Shown here piece after piece: positions 1 through 9,990 of a DNA stretch of 64,000 bases (within the stretch, counting starts at the first letter, position 1; each line of letters opens with the position of its first letter). The position numbers were made by a program, and so were the translations under genes. The stretch comes from Periplaneta americana (taxonomy: Eukaryota > Arthropoda > Insecta > Blattodea > Blattidae), in contig NC_091130.1 of the NCBI RefSeq assembly GCF_040183065.1, forward strand, positions 122,500,414-122,564,413, written 5' to 3'. Under the pieces are notes generated by a model. That model was not told the DNA's origin and searched no databases. It saw only the letters and a list, made by a program, of their open reading frames with translations.

Positions 1-107
1 AATGTTGCGTTTCGGGCGAATAGGGTCACTAAAAACGGTGAAACGGGTCAAAATTTTCTATATTCATTTTTTTCCATTTTAGTTTATGGATCGTGTTATG
101 ATTACAG

Positions 108-1259
108 ATGGGGAAGTATAAAAGAAAAACGACTACTTTGTGGACAGAGGACGATATGAAGAAAGCGATTAAAGCTTTCCGGGAAGGTAGAAGCCAGCGC
201 CATGCAGAGGAATTATTTGGAGCTCCTCATTCCTGCCATCAGAGAAGACTCCAAAGTGGGAAAGATCTTTCAGAAAAATTGAAGGGTGGGCAAACTGTAT
301 TTAAGAAAGACCAGGAAAAAGAACTTGTTTCTAGAATATTGTGACTCTCTGCCTGTTGTTTTCCATTGTACTCAAACGATGTGCGTAAAGCTGTCTATGA
401 ATCCAATAAAGTAAAGCATGACTTCTCTGAAGCAAAGCAAATGGCTGGTAAAGCATGGCTAATAAAATTCATGGAATGAAACCCACATATTTCTTTGAGA
501 AAAGCGGAAGGACTTTCTTCAGCTCGTTGCAGTAATCTTAATAAAGAAGATGTGATTGAGTATTTTTCATTGTTAAGGAAGACCGATGAAGAATTTGACT
601 TGATGGACAAACCGCAGATGATTTAGAATGCGGTTGAATCTGGTTTCCCGTTAAACAACAAATCAACAAGGAAGGTATTCGCCGAGAAAGGAAGCAGAAC
701 GGTATATGCCCAGACGTGTGTAGAAAAATGTGAGCTTGTCACCATCTTAGCTTGCGCTAATGCCATAGGAAACTTCATTTCTCCTATGGTCATTTTTAAA
801 AGTAAGAAGCATCTACCCGAATTCGGAGACAGGTCTCTAGCAACGATGTGAGAATCAGGGTGAATCAACGAGGAAAAGTTCCTGATGTGAACCAGAGTTC
901 TGCAAAAGGAAACACCAACAAGAGAATCCAGAATTAGCCACATCATCCTCATCACCGTATGAGTAATCAGAATCCAGCGAAGAAGACTATGCAGATCAAA
1001 TACAGTGATGCTTTATCTGTTCGTCTTGGTGACTGGATTCAGTGCCAAGGAAAAGGAAGGGAATGGTATCATGAGAAATTTGTTGGGGCAGAGGGAAGGA
1101 AGAAATTTGTTTGTTGAAGATGCGTTGTTCTTAAGTGATATGTGTACTTTTCAACTAACCCTATTCAACCAGTACTTTGACCTGATTCACCCAACTAGAG
1201 AAAGGCTAATAGGGTCATGCAGAGCTTTACTAAAATGCAGTTTAAAAGACTCTAAATAG
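108..1259 (+). pseudogene. Tigger/pogo-like transposase, decayed
   Basis: The first 78 codons (108-344) are open and read as a psq/CENP-B-type helix-turn-helix: a basic start (MGKYKRKT), then TEDDMKKAIKAFREGRS and a second helix leading to RRLQ. Downstream, in several frames broken by stops, come more pieces of the same family: YFSLLRKTDEEFDL near 560-600, CELVTILACANAIGNFISPM near 730-790 (the start of the DDE domain) and FKSKKHLPEFGD. The remaining catalytic part is missing. A Cys/His-rich tail (IQCQGKGREWYHEKFVG, about 1035-1095) resembles the PHD-like end of insect jerky/Tigger proteins. It would bind TIRs and cut DNA in the nucleus if intact. It is a dead copy; the left end may lie outside the window. 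Family assignment is from recall of pogo proteins. Confidence 0.75.
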
Positions 1260-1380
1260 TATTTGTACAATCTTAACTACTGATACGTACAGGTTAAATT
1301 GCATAGTTTGTAACTGCGTACAATAAACAACGTTGGTATGAACATGTGTATTATAATTAAGAGATTTCTCTTTTCTGGCC

Positions 1381-2134
1381 CGATTCATCCGACTTTACCC
1401 TATACATATTGTTTGCGGATGATCATGAAGTAGTAGCAACGCAAGAATATGTTTATGCAGAACAAATGTTTAGAAAATTTACAGAAGGAGTGATTAAGGG
1501 GACTAAAAATTGATTTTGAAAATACATTTAATACGAAATGTGGTGAAAATAAAAGATGTTTAGATTTACAAAATAGAAAAGGTTTCATTAAGGGGTTAAG
1601 TACAGCTTACAGCAATAAAAGTTTTGGAAATATTCAACGTTTATTTCCCTCCATTACTGTTTCTTGTACAATAATGAACATTGGTATGTGTATAATACTA
1701 TTCTTCTGCTATATGAAAAAATACCTTTGCGATTAAAAAAAATTATTTATATATATTTTTTTTCAAAATTCAAAATGTTGGCAGATAACTGTGTAGTGAT
1801 GAAGCGTTTCCTTCATAACTCATAAACATGTTAACTTTTTCATGTTCTCACCCTTTTATTTTATTGCTGAAACTCGTGTTTACAATATTATGCTCATTCA
1901 ACTACATTCCTCATTTAATAATTTTTTTTTGTTAGAAGAAAAAATTGATATTTGATCATTTTTAAAATTAATTTATTTTTAATCAAACAATCTATCAAAG
2001 GTAGAGAACTGATCTTGCATCATATTGTAGATATGGCATGCATAAATACACACAAGAAATTTCATCACAGAGTGTTGGATAGTTTTTGAGTTATATGGGA
2101 AACACTTCATCACTGCACAGTGAACTGAATTGAA

Positions 2135-2178
<44 letters not shown>

Positions 2179-2875
2179 TCTTTAAATCGTAAAAATATAT
2201 TTTTTTTCATATAGCAGAATGACAGTGTTTTACACATACTAATTTTCATTATTGTACAAGATACAGTAATGGAGGAAAAAATGTTCAATATTTCCAAAAT
2301 TTTACTTCTGTAAGCTGTACTTAACCCCTTGAATATGTAATGCAATTGAATGTTTAGGCGTTAAAATTAATAAAGAGGCCAGGCAAGGTGATGGTATTAA
2401 ACATAGGATATATAAAGGAAGATCAGAACAGTAATGTTAAATGGAATATTATGGGACAAAAATATTTTTAAAGAAACCATACTTCAAATATTTAAATCTA
2501 TAATTCAAACCATAGTGATATATAGATCGGAAAGTTGGAAGTTGAATCAAAATTAGTGATAAAAAATTGTTAGCACTGTTACTTAAGTAAGGCGTTCAGC
2601 TATACAGTCTAAACTTAAAAAAAATACGAAATAAGTTTATTAGACAATAGATAAATAAAGAATATACAATTCTGGATTTTGTACAATGCTGACAATTGGA
2701 ATGGTGTGGACATGTGAAACGTATGGAAGGTGAACGGTTACCAAGAGAGTTTTGGATTGAACTCCATCGAGAAAGAGAGGAAAAATAGACCTCAAAACAC
2801 ACGGTTGAAATAAATTAAGAAAGCAATAGAAAAAAAAGGACTACAAGAACGGATTGGGAGAACAGAGAATGTTTA
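1381..2875 (+). mobile_element. LINE reverse transcriptase remnant, split by a TIR element
   Basis: Reading + strand, 1397-1500 gives TLYILFADDHEVVATQEYVY, the RT palm motif (F/YADD) with its usual context. The frame resumes after the inserted 1590-2330 element as CLGVKINKEARQGDGIKHRI (about 2353-2415), matching the KYLGVxI region. The C-terminal end follows: SIVLYGSESW-like text near 2510-2545 and WCGHVKRMEGERLPREFWIE at about 2702-2765. Many stops and shifts are present. This is a 5'-truncated, dead non-LTR retrotransposon, different in sequence from the three LINE families elsewhere in the window. I cannot name the clade. Confidence 0.7.
1590..2330. mobile_element. 741-bp TIR element (MITE-like) inside a LINE remnant
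   Basis: The ends are inverted: AAGGGGTTAAGTACAGCTTA at 1590 and its complement ending at 2330. Similarity continues inwards for about 150 bp on each side (1590-1745 against 2175-2330). If the ends are taken as GGGGTTAAG, the flanks are TTAA (1588-1591) and TTGA, so a TTAA-type target is possible but not exact. It interrupts an RT reading frame, so it arrived after the LINE. Inside are a (AT)n run at about 2145-2175 and AT-rich sequence with no transposase. It is probably a non-autonomous DNA transposon. Confidence 0.7.
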
Positions 2876-3639
2876 AGGCATAAAATAAAAGTGTAAAATA
2901 TTGTACACATGAAGATGCTCTTATGAATTGTAAACCTATATAATAATAACTAACAGATCTCAATTTATTGATAATGAAATAGATTTTTACCACTCTAACA
3001 CAATTGTGAACTACACCTCTATTTTCTGGAAAATGTAGAGAATGATTGGCTGTATAATCACTGTCAATTTCCTTGTGTGATTCTACGCTGTAGCTTGTAT
3101 CATTAGAGATTAAAGTTGTAAAATATGTACTATTTCTCCAAATGCCAAAATATATTTTAAAATATATATCGATCTCTATAGTATTCATAATACACGAATA
3201 CAATGCAAACCAGACTACTGGTGTATTCCATATTTGGCACAGAAATCAGGCAGTGTCCTTTATTGACTAGCTCAACAAAAACAGAGGAAGCCCGTATAAC
3301 CGGTTTGAATTACACACAGAGTTACCCCTGGAACTCTTGCCAAATGAATGCACTCATTTAGCTGATAATAAGAAAACGAATTAATATGTTTTATAATTCT
3401 GAAAAAAAAATAGAATAGGCTTTAATACACAGAAAGAGTCGTAATTGTGTGCTATAAAGTATTGTAGAGTATTCTATATTCTAATATAAATAGATTGTGT
3501 CATATAAACATGTAGCTGTGACGGCTTTGTTATCGAAATCTGACAAAACTGTAGAACGTGCGAGTTGGCGTTACGTCGAAGCTATTGATGCATCAGTAGT
3601 TCAGGCGACGCTCTACAGTACACAGTAAGTGCAATATTA
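2876..3639. other. AT-rich sequence, nothing recognised
   Basis: I see no protein family, TIR pair or tRNA-like promoter here. A 120-codon frame on the minus strand (2841-3203) lacks recognisable motifs and overlaps the end of the LINE remnant; I treat it as chance. Confidence 0.4.
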
Positions 3640-4056
3640 TTATTGTTATTGAAAAGAGAGAAACGCTACGGTCAACAGGTGCTGCATATTTGCGCTTTCC
3701 AGACTGAACTATCACAACAAACAGTACCACTGTCAACACTGTTGAACACGTGGCTACTGCAAAATGAAGCATCTGTGTATTACCGTCGTGCAGTGAAACG
3801 TCATTTGAATGAACGGTATCCAGGGAGATGGAGTGGGCGCAAAGGGCCTGTTGCATGGCCGACGCGATCGCCTAAACTCAGTCTCTGCGACTTTTGGTTG
3901 TGGGTTCACATGGATGGACTAGTTTACTCTCAACCACACGCCACGAGAGAGCATCTATTGAATGCAATTGAGGCTGCAGGAAATACAATTCGGAGCATTG
4001 TTCAAAGAGCAAAGCATACATTTCGAGAATATTCTGTGAACTTGCAATGTAAATAA
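3640..4056 (+). pseudogene. mariner/Tc1-like transposase C-terminal half
   Basis: A 137-codon frame carries the end of an IS630/Tc1/mariner-type transposase: LNERYPGRWSGRKGPVAWPT then RSPKLSLCDFWLWVHMDGLV and a tail rich in helices (NAIEAAGNTIRSIVQRAKHT). Family members read RxPGRWIGRRGPxxWPPRSPDLTPxDFFLWG, with the third catalytic acid in the last motif; here D of CDF keeps it. The N-terminal HTH and first two catalytic acids are absent, so it is not functional. I could not find matching TIRs. A related copy sits at 12289-12962. Confidence 0.75.
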
Positions 4057-4365
4057 CCTCGTCATTATACAACCTCAGAAAACTAGTTGTTTTTTTCTAA
4101 CTGTTTCAGTCATTATCTCCATAATGAAGCGGGCACAGTTTATATGAAAAAATGTTTAAGATTTAGTATAGAATAATCTGCACTACTTTGTAGTACACAA
4201 TTACGACTCAATCTATATACAGCGACTATTGTTAAATGAAATTTATACAAAAGATTGAGAATGTTATTCAATGCACTGAAGATGATTCTTTTAGGGAAGC
4301 AAAACATAAAGAACTTCTGTATCAATAGATTATAAATTTTTATCTATTCTAAGCCTATGTTTTAT
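4057..4365. other. AT-rich spacer, nothing recognised
   Basis: About 310 bp between a mariner-like fragment and a HINE copy; no family, repeat or promoter seen. Confidence 0.4.
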
Positions 4366-5411
4366 CAACAGTAATCTCACTAGAGGTTTTGATTTATCTA
4401 GAGAAAATCAAAACTCGAGTGGGATTTAATTGACTATTACACGATTAGAAGAAAGTATATAAAGATTAGAAGTAACAAAGTACTCCAATACAATAAAATA
4501 TTAATTAACTAACGAAAATAAAACTGTCTTCTAATGTATTATTGTATCATCTCAACATTACGCTAGATGGCAGTAGTGTATTATGATAAGCTAATTTCTT
4601 ATCATTTGTTCCAACTATGGAATCTTCATTGAACTCTGTGGAAGGTTACTGGTCAAGAAGGCTTTGATGATTCAGTTTCATTTTTATTAAAATAGTTACA
4701 TTCCACTTCAATTATATCGATCCCAGTAATCAAAGTCACTTGACAGATGAGTTTCAACAAATCTTAGTATTAAACAATCTCTGATACGTGACTTCCATAA
4801 TATCATATAGCACAAGCTATAAGAAACATAACCTAAATAATATAAACGAGTGTTGGAAAAGTTTTAATTAGGGATGATGAAATAAACAAGAAACGTTTTA
4901 ATTAACGATAATGAAATAAAAATAAACATGAATAATTTTAAAAGAAACAATTATTGAAAGTATAATTTTCAAATTTGAATGTTTTAGTGGTTGATGGTTC
5001 AGTTGATGTTACATTGGACGTGTGCGTAAAAGAAGTGAACTCGTTGATGTACATGGTGTATCCCTCAACTTATTCAGGATTTCCGAATGGTGTTCATTTA
5101 TTTGTAAATAGGATTTCAGGGAAGATGCATAGCTATTAATTCTTGTTCTTGAATGTCAATACGAGTCATATTTGAAACTGCTGTGCGTCGACTGGAGTGG
5201 TTTGTAATTTTTTTTTTTTTTTTGACGTCCAGATCAGTGCAGTGTGAAATGTTGGCAAACAAAGAAACAAATGCTAGGGTAGTGAAAAAAATAAACAAAT
5301 GCTAGGAACGCGATAAAATTGTGCGATAATTAGCTATGATTGGTTGAAAGACGTTCTTTCGTACCGTTTTATTGGTCAAAAGTAGTGTGATGTAGTAAAA
5401 GTGTAATAGTC
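4366..5411 (-). mobile_element. HINE (Helentron-associated, DINE-1-like) copy 1
   Basis: Read on the minus strand the element starts with GACTATTACAC (complement at 5401-5411). Near its other end lies the same 11-mer in inverted orientation (4432-4442), followed by a 52-nt hairpin (4374-4425; arms around GTTTTGATTT / AAATCAAAAC) and a short end ..TTACTGTTG at 4366. This layout, a 5' sub-terminal repeat, its inverted partner upstream of a 3' stem-loop, and an internal homopolymer/microsatellite (T-run at about 5210-5223), is that of Helentron-derived HINE/DINE-1 elements. Four other copies are in the window. No Rep/helicase sequence is present, so it is non-autonomous. Family call is by structure, not by database match. 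Confidence 0.6.
4374..4425. repeat. 52-nt terminal hairpin of the HINE family
   Basis: The left arm ATCTCACTAGAGGTTTTGAT pairs with the right arm ending CTCGAGTGGGAT, with a short loop around TCTAGAG. The same hairpin is at 22989-23040 and, disrupted or interrupted, in the other copies, with compensating-looking differences between arms. Confidence 0.7.
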
Positions 5412-5749
5412 TTAAAAAAATTACTATTATTTGAATATTGTTGATCATAGGTCAATTAAAACTAGAATACATATTGAAATGGACATCGTTCCAGATATTC
5501 ACTCTTGTTTTCACAGATTTTCCAATGTTAAGTATATAAAAACATTAGAGTTAAGCTTTAATTTCAACTAAATTCCTATGACTGAATGTAACTAATCTTT
5601 ATAGAACAGGAGGGGTAACATTAGTAGCAAAAGAACTAGCTAGATATAGAATAGACTTCGTGGAAGTACAAGAGGTTAGGTTAGATGGGAATGGCAGATC
5701 ACAAATAGGAGATTACTTGTTGCATTATGGGGAAGGAAAAAATAATTAC

Positions 5750-6687
5750 TGGACAGCGGAAAAAAGTCATTCGGATGTGAAGGTAACTACAACTCGACTA
5801 ATTTTTCTCGTCAGATGGTTATTGTTTACGTAAGCACAGCAGGTATACTAGATGCGCGTGCAGGTATAGGCCGGGGGAAATGTAAATTGACACACGGAAT
5901 AATTACTGAATATTCGTTGTACGTTGACAGGTATAACTATTGTATAATAGCATATTTTGTGCACTTTTCTATAAACCCTTTAAAGTGAGGATTGTTCAAT
6001 GTTTTGAATGGAATATTGAAACTTATCACCATTTGACAAAAATGCTTGCAAAAGTAATATTTCATATTTGAGACGGAATTTGAACTTGAACCCTTATTTT
6101 CTTCTAACATACAAGCAACATTTTTCATGTGTTTCTGTGTGTTACAGTGATGTTCTATCGATTGTTTTCTTATCTTTTTTAGTGCACACATACTTTTTTT
6201 TTAATTGTAGTAGGTTATTTTACGACGCTTTATCAACATCTTAGGTTATTTAGTGTCTGAATGAGATGAAGGTGATAATGCCGGTGAAATAAGTCCGGGG
6301 TTCAACACCGAAAGCAACCCAGCAAGCACACATACATAACCGACACTTAATTGTTTCACCAGTATCACTAGTAAAAATGTGAACACCATATTCTTGTATT
6401 AAAGAATACACCCTATGTTTTTTAACATAATCTGTTTTCGGCATTATAATCACTTCACTGAACACAAATGAATATGTGTACATATCTCAATATTCTCTGT
6501 TCACATACGGACGAGGACTGACAGAGAACGCAGAGTGGCAGTTGTTTTCGTTGTTCGAGTGGTGCTCTCTGCGGACGGTACCGTGTTGTAGCTACTTGGG
6601 AAGCGTGCACACCTCATGCCATAGTCTATGCGTACAATACTTGTAAACCGTAAACATGACTTTTATTTGACTTTTTTCCGCTGTCTA
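5750..6687. mobile_element. 938-bp hAT-like non-autonomous element
   Basis: The ends are TGGACAGCGGAAAAAAGTCA at 5750 and, reversed, TAGACAGCGGAAAAAAGTCA at 6687. An exact 8-bp target duplication ATAATTAC flanks it (5742-5749 and 6688-6695), as expected of hAT. Removing it restores the LINE endonuclease reading NNYQLGTGF. No transposase is visible inside; a SINE fragment lies at 6209-6322. Confidence 0.8.
6209..6322 (-). repeat. SINE 3' fragment (antisense)
   Basis: The block with TTTACGACGCTTTATCAACA, GGTTATTTAGTGTCTGAATG and ATAATGCCGGTGAAATAAGT is the complement of the tail of the SINE at 49168-49427. The tRNA-like head is missing. Confidence 0.75.
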
Positions 6688-7159
6688 ATAATTACCAATT
6701 AGGAACAGGATTCCTTGTCCATAAAAGAATAAAATTAGCAGTAATTGAGATAGGCAGGGCATGTAGCACGTATGGGCGAATCCAGAAATGCATATAGAGC
6801 GTTAGTTGGGAGACCGAAGGGAAAAAGACTTTGGAGGGGGGGTGGCCGAGACGTAGATGAAAGGATAACATTAAAATGGCTTTGAGGGAGATGGGATATT
6901 ATGATAGAGACTGGATTAATCTTACGCAGGATATGGACCGATGGCGGGCTTATGTGAGGGCGGTAATGAACCTCCGGGTTTCCTAAAAATGCCATTTGTA
7001 AGTAAGTAAGTAAGAATTTACTTAAATTCCTGTGACTGAATGTAGTAAAGACTTTACTACATATACAAAATTATTACATTGCTATAAACAAAACATAATT
7101 AATATAATATAATACATAATTAAGTATAATACAACAACACAACTTGAAGAAGGGGCGTT

Positions 7160-7712
7160 CATGCATCGATTGTGTATTTGCAGTCTCCCAGATTATGGAT
7201 AATAGGAGAGAACATAATTTTCCTCTGTATATTGTTTTTATAAACTATGTGAATGCCTTTGATAATGTATGAAGAAACTTATTATGGGATATACTAAAGG
7301 ACAAAGGATTTCCACTACATCTCGTTAGACCCTTTCAGAGCCTTTACACAGAAACAAAAATACTAATAGAAAGCGGTGAAACAAGAAGCAAGGAAAATAT
7401 CTTAATTAACTTAGGGGTACGACAAGGGTGACTATTAACACCCATATTGTTTATTTTATGCATTGACTAAGTCGTTATTGATTGGCTAGATTGTATTAGG
7501 GAAGTTGGTAATTAACAACTCTCTTATTCGCCGACGATCAAATAGTATTAGCTGCACCAGAAGACAGTCTCCAGAAACTAGTATATGAGCTACAAAACAT
7601 AGCCTCAAGTTACAATCTAATTATATCTTCAACAAAAACAAAAATTGTAGCTTTCCAAGGTGAAACTCAACTACGATGTAAAATTTTAATTAATGATAGT
7701 ATTAGAGATGAA
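7160..7712 (+). pseudogene. LINE-2 reverse transcriptase, first part
   Basis: Broken RT frame: FIDYVNAFDNV-like text (the first catalytic Asp region), then WDILKDKGFPLHLVRPFQSL, LIESGETRSKENILINLGVR with the RQG motif followed by a stop, and after a shift LLFADDQIVLAAPEDSLQKL (the xADD catalytic box, about 7520-7590) and KTKIVAFQGETQLRCKILIN. The rest of the ORF continues at 9866 and 11045, with insertions between. The minus-strand copy at 41313-41991 is from the same family and supplies the missing middle. Confidence 0.75.
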
Positions 7713-8215
7713 CAAAACTAACTGCCGCTCTCGCTCGCTGTATTCGTTGCAGTACTCTTCCGAGGCTCGTTTCTCAAGTCTTATGCGCTTCGAATCTTTC
7801 TCATCATTCTCGCAAAGGCATTTGTCGGCGTGGAAAGATCTCGATCTTTCAATAACATACATAATTGAAATAAATAACATTAGAAATGTTTAATTGCAGC
7901 AAAAAGACAAAACTAAAAAGTATCGTATTTATCAAAATGTTCTGGTTCTATTATCAGTTATTACATATGTTTATAAAACTTAAAAAAAACAATCTCAATT
8001 GAATTTGCATTTCTAACAAACATAGAACACAACATTAAATAAAGCGTTAATATTTTTTTTTTTACTTCAGATTGTACACTTGATCTCAAACATACAAAAA
8101 GAAAAATCCTAGCCTTTTAATAGTTATTATATAAAGATTGGGGAACGGATTATTATACACAGAAAGGTAGAGATGATGTTTCAATTAGGCTAATTGATTG
8201 TATATACATAATATA
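7713..8215. other. unidentified insertion, left part
   Basis: This separates two parts of a LINE-2 RT. It starts with a CT/CG-richer stretch (7720-7860) whose both strands stay open for over 60 codons without recognisable motifs. With 9581-9865 it presumably forms one older insert later hit by the CAGGGACATC transposon. I found no TIR or target duplication. Confidence 0.4.
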
Positions 8216-8533
8216 CAGGGACATCATTTTATTTTACTAACATTTTTAATATTAACCTGTCTATACCTTTAGAGAACCGGAAACACCGCTTGCTACCCCC
8301 TCCAAGACTGGAGTTCGATGATACTGGCGTAAAACACAAATCACTCTACTAGGTATAGGAAGGAAGAAAAGTAGTTCATCCATTTACGTAAACTAGGAAA
8401 TATCGCGATTTTGAGTTTGATAATTTTCATTAGGTTTTTCTTTAATCAAAGTACAGTAGGCTACTGTATTAAGAATAAGTGTTTTTACTCACGAAGTGAG
8501 TTATCCATGCGAACGTATTCATTATGCGGTGTA

Positions 8534-8805
8534 GCCACCGGCGTGGCTCAGTCGGTTAAGGCGCTTGCATGCCGTCTGAAGTTGCGTTTAGGCGCGGGTT
8601 CGATCCCCGCTTGGGCTGATTACCTGGTTGGGTTTTTTCCGAGGTTTTCCCCAACCGTAATGTGAATGCAAGGTAATCTATGGCGAATCCTCGGCCTCAT
8701 GTCGCCAAATATCATCTCGCTATCACCAATCTCATCGACGCTAAATAATCTAGTAGGCTAGTTGATACAGCGTCGTTAAATAACCAACTAAAATATAAAA
8801 AAAAA
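8534..8805 (+). repeat. tRNA-derived SINE with perfect 11-bp target duplication
   Basis: The head (8537-8622) holds a pol III A box (TGGCTCAGTCGGTTAAG) and B box (GGTTCGATCCC), like a tRNA but continuing into a SINE body with GATTACCTGGTTGGGTTTTT and a tail ending AAATAACCAACTAAAATATA. TATGCGGTGTA flanks it at 8523-8533 and 8806-8816. It lies inside the CAGGGACATC copy, so it is the youngest layer here. It was presumably mobilised by a LINE. Confidence 0.9.
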
Positions 8806-9296
8806 TATGCGGTGTATATTATACTGTCTACAGCACATTAGCGTACAATATAGAGAAAGAAGTTAAATTTAAAAATAATCATAATATGAATATTTAAACA
8901 CAATTTTGAAAATGGTGGCCGTTCATTTCGATACAGGCTTCAGTTCTTTTGTGCATATTATCGCACTATAGACTATTGCATCTAATTCCAATTACCAGTT
9001 TCGTCCTTCGTACTAGTAACTCATGTTGAAATAATTCTGTACCTACTCTACGTACTGTTAATTCAATCTTCATTTCTGCCCGACCCGAAAATATAAAATT
9101 ACTCAGACATGCTATCTACTGTCCGTCAAAGTGGTTATGCCGCATGATTATAGAAAGGGAGGAAATCACGTGACAGTTAATTACTTAACGAGGCCCTTTT
9201 ATTTAAGTTAAATTAAACAGCTGTATAATTTTACGTAAACTTCCAATTCCTAAGAGAAATTAATGTTTTCAGAAAAGAGCTAAGACAGCCCAGCTT

Positions 9297-9500
9297 TTAC
9301 AGAGGGGCGAGCAGAAGCAGGTGGGGGAAATCGGGATGCGACGTAGGCAAACGGACAGTACCTGTGCGAAAATATGATTCAATATTGAAAGCTCTTTCGT
9401 CACTGGAAAACGCGAACATATTTCTGGAACGTACTATACTCAGTAACTCAGTACTGCTTACTATCTGCTGTCTAGGTTCTGTGCGGAGTTGGAACTTCAT
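9297..9500 (-). CDS. short ORF conserved among CAGGGACATC copies
   Basis: The product contains NMFAFSSDERAFNIESYFRT then GTVRLPTSHPDFPHLLLLAP and a stop. Recognisably the same peptide is encoded in the copies at 20142-20342 (there on the plus strand as the second frame of that copy), about 36120-36318 (+) and 55294-55530 (+). The FSxxERAFxIExYFRTG segment resembles the N-terminal helix of DUF4817 proteins, which precedes the HTH of some mariner-like transposases. I infer a vestige of a transposase start. It could also be chance conservation of young copies. Confidence 0.4.
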   Translation of the reverse strand: MKFQLRTEPRQQIVSSTELLSIVRSRNMFAFSSDERAFNIESYFRTGTVRLPTSHPDFPHLLLLAPL

Positions 9501-9580
9501 TAGTAGAAGGGATGGGAGTGAAGTACATTAAAAAAGTCAGGTACAATAAAAATTGAAGTAAAAATAAAATGATGTCCCTG

Positions 9581-9865
9581 TATAACAGTTGCCGAAACAG
9601 CTAAACGTTCAGCCTGGTTTGTGAGTATAAACAACTATCACGATTTAAGGCTGCTCCACGTTCGAGACTTGACCATTCCCGATGTCTTGAAGCACTCACA
9701 AGCAGTCTTTACGTCACCGACGCGATGTAGTCAATATTGTCGTGCGGGTTTTCGGCTTTACGGGCGCTGTTAGTCTTGCTTTCTGGATCGTTGTTCTACT
9801 TTAAATACTATAATAGGACACGTTACACATTTCAGATAGCCTACTTAGGTTGTGAAATCGGCAAC
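9581..9865. other. unidentified insertion, right part
   Basis: Continuation of the sequence at 7713-8215 on the other side of the CAGGGACATC copy; slightly richer in CpG. No motif recognised. Confidence 0.35.
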
Positions 9866-9990
9866 ACAACAAACTAGACCTACTAAAGAAATACGCTTTA
9901 ATCAAATAGTTCCAACTCTTCTTTATGGCTCGGAATTCTCGGCTCTTACAAAAAGTAAAAAATATAAAATAGAAGTAGAGCGAATCGGGG
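9866..9990 (+). pseudogene. LINE-2 RT, middle part
   Basis: The frame reads TRPTKETRFNQIVPTLLYGS then EFSALTKSKKYKIEVERIGES. It corresponds to KSRKETKMKLYNVMAVPTLL and the following residues in the copy at 41313-41991. It is cut at its right by the pogo-like element. Confidence 0.75.

Larger units (their letters stand above)
5591..7024 (+). mobile_element. LINE-1 family copy with 20-bp target duplication
   Basis: A non-LTR retrotransposon copy, internally deleted. The 5' part (about 5606-5749) encodes an apurinic-type endonuclease N-terminal region: VTLVAKELARYRIDFVEVQE then VRLDGNGRSQIGDYLLHYGE. After the inserted 5750-6687 element the frame resumes as TGFLVHKRIKLAV (6700-6740), and then jumps directly to the extreme C-terminus (YYDRDWINLTQDMDRWRAYV, to about 6985). 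RT is missing. It ends in (AAGT)n at 7003-7020. Flanks AATTCCTATGACTGAATGTA (5571-5590) and AATTCCTGTGACTGAATGTA (7025-7044) form a 20-bp target duplication with one mismatch. Related copies are at 26232, 27795, 42104, 47087 and 58226. Confidence 0.8.
8216..9580. mobile_element. CAGGGACATC family TA-site transposon, copy 1
   Basis: The ends CAGGGACATCATTTTATTTT (8216) and its complement (to 9580) are flanked by TA on both sides (8214-8215, 9581-9582), the Tc1/mariner target. Four further copies are at 20065, 23333, 36032 and 55263. Without the nested SINE this copy is about 1.08 kb. The sub-terminal parts differ: one end continues with ..TTACTAACATTTTTAATATTA, the other with ..TTACTTCAATTTTTATTGTA. 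A short ORF conserved in several copies (minus strand 9297-9500 here) is described separately. No DDE domain is seen, so it is non-autonomous. Confidence 0.8.

Noticed and set aside
2841-3203. 120-codon minus-strand frame
   Set aside because: Composition follows the AT-rich DNA, there is no motif, and it overlaps the end of a LINE on the other strand.
8537-8622. Possible tRNA gene with A and B boxes
   Set aside because: The sequence continues without a terminator into a SINE body, has a perfect 11-bp target duplication and relatives elsewhere in the window.
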